A DNA stretch of 7,793 nucleotides from Actinomycetota bacterium (GTDB lineage Bacteria; Actinomycetota; Actinomycetes; S36-B12). The position numbers and the translations under genes were made by a program. Each line of letters starts with the position of its first letter. Within the stretch, counting starts at the first letter, position 1. Positions 5,879-7,793 of the stretch are shown piece after piece. The notes below the pieces were generated by a model. It saw nothing but the letters and a program-made list of their open reading frames with translations. It was not told the origin of the DNA and made no database searches. The stretch lies in assembly GCA_009702725.1 (NCBI GenBank), contig WLHM01000051.1, positions 1 to 7,793 of the forward strand, in the 5' to 3' direction.

Positions 5879-6466
5879 ATGGCGGGCAATATATGGCTGA
5901 TTCGACATGGTGAAACCAGTTGGAGCCGCGACCTGTTACATACCGGGCGTACTGACGTTCCTCTAACCGAAATTGGGGAGCAGCAGGCGCGTATTACCGG
6001 ACAAAGGCTCACCGATATCACCCCCAGCTTGGTGATATGTAGTCCCCTAACTCGCAGTCGGCGTACCGCTGAACTTGCCGGACTGCAACCAGACAGCTAT
6101 TCCGATGATCTGCTGGAATGGGATTACGGTGCGTGGGAGGGTCGAACCACTAAAGAGATCCGCGTAGAACTTGATGATCCAAATTGGGTGGTCTGGCAGC
6201 ATTTGATACCACCGGGCAATACGCCGGGTGAGCAACTGACCGACGTTGCCGACAGGGTGACCCGCGTTATTGATAAGTGTCTCTCCGAAGTTTTGGCGGG
6301 TCGTGATTGCGTGTTGATTGCGCACGGCCATGTCCTTCGAATCCTGACCGCAACATGGCTAGGCTTACCACCAATCGCTGGGCGACTATTTGCGCTTGAC
6401 CCAGCTTGCCTGTCTGCGCTTGGGTTCGAACATGAGCAAAAGGTGATCAAACAGTGGAACACCTGA
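5879..6466 (+). CDS. Histidine phosphatase family protein (phosphoglycerate mutase-like)
   Basis: This is a 195-residue cytoplasmic enzyme of the branch-1 histidine phosphatase superfamily. LIRHGETSW (7-15) supplies Arg9 and the nucleophile His10. SPLTRSRRTAEL (55-66) contributes Arg59, LLEWDYGAWEGRT (78-90) contains Glu80, the probable general acid, and LIAHGHVLRIL (146-156) contains the second catalytic His149. The reaction is phosphate removal or transfer through a phosphohistidine; the substrate cannot be read from sequence, and relatives include broad-specificity phosphatases, CobC and cofactor-dependent mutases. ATG 5879 is chosen because the family starts just before the RHG motif. In-frame TTG/GTG codons from 5813 would add an unconserved basic leader, and the ribosome site is weak. 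Its last 13 bases overlap the next gene, and a strong ribosome site for that gene lies inside this one, so the two are probably co-translated. Confidence 0.9.
   Translation: MAGNIWLIRHGETSWSRDLLHTGRTDVPLTEIGEQQARITGQRLTDITPSLVICSPLTRSRRTAELAGLQPDSYSDDLLEWDYGAWEGRTTKEIRVELDDPNWVVWQHLIPPGNTPGEQLTDVADRVTRVIDKCLSEVLAGRDCVLIAHGHVLRILTATWLGLPPIAGRLFALDPACLSALGFEHEQKVIKQWNT
6438..6447 (+). promoter_or_regulatory. Strong ribosome binding site for the small membrane protein
   Basis: AAAGGTGAT (about 6439-6447) matches the anti-Shine-Dalgarno complement closely and sits about 7 bases before the GTG at 6454. It lies inside the end of the phosphatase gene and decides the start of the following gene in favour of GTG 6454 over the ATG at 6514. 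Confidence 0.6.
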
Positions 6467-6708
6467 CCCCCGGCAAAGTCAGCGCAGCGACCTCAAAGAA
6501 GTACGCTGATCCCATGGATCCAGCAACGCGAAGGCAACTGCGCTTCTCGCTATTCCTGCAGGGATTTGCCGCACTCATGATCGCCCTTGCACTCGGTGTC
6601 CGACTCGCCAACCAAATGTTTGATATTTGGAGCATCGTGTTCGCCGTAGTACTCGTATTGGTTGTTGCTGCTTTTCTGTTCACCCAACGCAAGTTGCGGA
6701 GCCCGTAG
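6454..6708 (+). CDS. Small two-helix membrane protein, function unknown
   Basis: The 84-residue protein has a polar N-terminus (about 1-30), two hydrophobic segments (about 32-53 and 58-77) and a short basic end (QRKLRSP). This predicts a hairpin membrane protein with both ends probably cytoplasmic. I do not recognise a family. It is likely real because it fills the gap exactly between two recognisable genes: it overlaps the phosphatase by 13 bases, has a strong ribosome site before GTG 6454, and its TAG is one base from the next ATG. An internal ATG at 6514 would give a 64-residue version that keeps both helices. No motif suggests a substrate or partner. Confidence 0.68.
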   Translation: MEHLTPGKVSAATSKKYADPMDPATRRQLRFSLFLQGFAALMIALALGVRLANQMFDIWSIVFAVVLVLVVAAFLFTQRKLRSP

Positions 6709-6709
6709 C

Positions 6710-7162
6710 ATGGATAACAATCGCGCATTAAATTTGATCTCAGGGCCGTGGGACGAGTCCTCGGTCCGGCAATTTATAGCCGCGAGCATCATCCCACTTC
6801 GGCTGGCGACTAACGGCAAGACCAACCCGCTTGTTCAATCTCTATGGTTCTTATTCGCCGATGACGCCATTTGGTTCTGCACCCAACATGATGCCGTCGT
6901 GGCTAAACGCCTGCGCAAGGACCCGCATTGCGCATTTGAAATCTCCGCCGACCAACCGCCTTACCGGGGTATTCGGGGCAGCGGTCGTGCTGAACTCATG
7001 GCGCCCGCCGCAGCTGAGCTGCTACCGAAGCTACTCGATCGCTATTCGATCTCCCATAATTCACAGCTAGCCGCGTGGCTGCTCTCACGGGTCGATCAAG
7101 AAGTTGCAGTTCGGATTGACAACTTATCGATTACTTCCTGGGATTACTCAAGCCGCATGTGA
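6710..7162 (+). CDS. PNPOx-like FMN-binding split-barrel protein
   Basis: The 150-residue product has the pattern of the pyridoxamine-5'-phosphate-oxidase-like split-barrel superfamily: PLRLATNGKTNPLVQSLWF (29-47), DDAIWFCTQ (51-59), then the Lys/Arg-rich turn AKRLRKDPHCAFEIS (65-79) and YRGIRGSGRAEL (85-96). Members in actinobacteria bind FMN or F420 as homodimers and act as oxidases or reductases, or simply bind flavin or heme; the true PNPOx substrate residues cannot be confirmed here. ATG 6710 has GGAG at 6698-6701 about 8 bases upstream and follows the preceding TAG by one base, so the gene is part of the phosphatase/small membrane protein cluster. The in-frame TTG at 6662 lies within the previous gene and is rejected. 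The gene ends facing a convergent dehydrogenase gene. Confidence 0.82.
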   Translation: MDNNRALNLISGPWDESSVRQFIAASIIPLRLATNGKTNPLVQSLWFLFADDAIWFCTQHDAVVAKRLRKDPHCAFEISADQPPYRGIRGSGRAELMAPAAAELLPKLLDRYSISHNSQLAAWLLSRVDQEVAVRIDNLSITSWDYSSRM

Positions 7163-7167
7163 GCCGC

Positions 7168-7206
7168 GGACGGCGGTGCTATCCCCGAGCGCTCTGCCCG
7201 CCGTCC
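7168..7206. terminator. Inverted repeat between convergent genes (possible bidirectional terminator)
   Basis: GGACGGCGG (7168-7176) and CCGCCGTCC (7198-7206) are perfect 9-bp inverted arms around a 21-base loop that holds the small palindrome GAGCGCTC (7187-7194). It lies just past the PNPOx-like stop and runs into the 3' end of the convergent dehydrogenase gene. There is no T-run on either side, so it is not a standard intrinsic terminator, and the right arm is coding. It could still slow or end transcription from both sides. Confidence 0.35.
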
Positions 7207-7793
7207 AGTACAAGTACCTGCCCAGTCATAAATGAAGATGCGTCACTCGCCAAGAAGAGTGCGCCCTGCGCGATCTCATCGGACCTGCCCCAGCGCCCCA
7301 TCGGCACCTGGCTGAGCAACCCTTGCTCGACGGTGTCTTCTGCTCTCAAGAAATCGGTGAGATCAGTTTCAATCCACCCCGGTACTAGCGCGTTGACTCG
7401 CACCCCCTGAGTTGCGACTTCGATTGCCAGGCTCTGCGTGAGTGAGATCAGTGCGGCTTTGGCTGCACCGTAATGCGACATCAAAGGTGCGCCACGCAGC
7501 CCAGCAACTGAGGAAACATTAATGATTGAGGCATTACCGCTTTGAAGCAAGGCAGGGAGCGCAGCTTGAATCAAATGCACAATGGAATCGAGATTCAGCG
7601 CCATGGTTTTTTGCCAACCACTAAATTTCATCGACTGCAGAGCAACTGAAAAACTATTGCCACCAGCGTTATTAACCAAGATGTCGAGACCGCCAAGGCC
7701 ACTTTCTGCTTGCTCAATGATTTTTGTGGCAGCACCCTCTGCTGTTACGTCGGTGGTGATGACAATGCACTTTCGTCCGAGCGCCAGAATCTC
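7179..7793 (-). CDS. Short-chain dehydrogenase/reductase (FabG-like), N-terminus outside window
   Basis: The reading frame is open to the right edge, so the start lies beyond the window; about 204 residues are visible. The internal TTG at 7679 is not the start, because the residues before it (TTDVTAEG, GLGGLDILV) belong to the fold. Seen motifs, numbered from the first visible residue, are: D15-V after the second strand; NNAG at 41-44; N68; NVSS with the catalytic Ser95; YGAAK with Tyr108 and Lys112; and PGWIETDL at 138-145. The C-terminal GQVLVLDGG closes the domain. The missing part is the Gly-rich TGxxxGxG cofactor loop. The product is a classical SDR, probably NADP(H)- or NAD(H)-dependent and acting on an oxoacyl, alcohol or sugar substrate. 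A specific role such as 3-oxoacyl-ACP reduction is only a guess. It runs convergent to the PNPOx-like gene with a 16-base gap. Confidence 0.92.
   Translation of the reverse strand, partial: EILALGRKCIVITTDVTAEGAATKIIEQAESGLGGLDILVNNAGGNSFSVALQSMKFSGWQKTMALNLDSIVHLIQAALPALLQSGNASIINVSSVAGLRGAPLMSHYGAAKAALISLTQSLAIEVATQGVRVNALVPGWIETDLTDFLRAEDTVEQGLLSQVPMGRWGRSDEIAQGALFLASDASSFMTGQVLVLDGGQSARG

Noticed and set aside
1..7793. CRISPR arrays, tRNA/rRNA genes, insertion sequences, toxin-antitoxin or phage-defence genes
   Set aside because: No spaced repeats, cloverleaf, transposase motif, terminal repeats or defence-type domains were seen by eye on either strand.

Overview
The window reads as an ordinary, gene-dense stretch of a mid-GC bacterial chromosome. 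It probably comes from an actinobacterium: the XdhC fragment and the YczE-like, SDR and PNPOx-like proteins all have an actinobacterial look. That assignment rests on remembered family patterns, not on a search. Ten protein genes are supported, two of them cut by the window edges. I see no rRNA, tRNA, CRISPR array, insertion sequence or phage gene.

Left part (1-1117, + strand): the C-terminal Rossmann domain of an XdhC-family protein, followed by an overlapping MocA/MobA-like nucleotidyltransferase. Together they are the usual pair for finishing and inserting the molybdenum cofactor of xanthine dehydrogenase or CO-dehydrogenase-type enzymes, so the structural subunits probably lie just upstream. 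Next (1126-2373, - strand) is a two-gene unit: a lipoprotein with a cupin domain that has lost most of its metal ligands, then a DUF2182 polytopic membrane protein. Diverging from it (2424-4200, + strand) are two overlapping membrane-protein genes, a YczE/YitT-like protein and a UPF0104/flippase-like protein.

Middle part (4193-5566, - strand): a complete DEAD-box RNA helicase with an Arg/Gly-rich tail. Its stop codon region overlaps the convergent flippase-like gene by 8 bases. A perfect 11-bp hairpin followed by seven T residues sits immediately before its start codon. This has the form of an intrinsic terminator placed in the gene's own leader and is the most interesting regulatory signal in the window. 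The 5606-5878 stretch between the hairpin and the next gene holds no gene I can recognise.

Right part (5879-7162, + strand): a tight three-gene cluster of a histidine phosphatase, a small two-helix membrane protein and a flavin-type split-barrel (PNPOx-like) protein. The first two overlap and the last two are one base apart. A convergent short-chain dehydrogenase (7179-7793, - strand) lacks its N-terminus at the window edge. A 9-bp inverted repeat lies at the junction of these last two genes.

No clear new multi-gene system is visible. The best leads are the helicase leader hairpin, the degenerate cupin lipoprotein paired with DUF2182, and the small membrane protein in the phosphatase/flavoprotein cluster.
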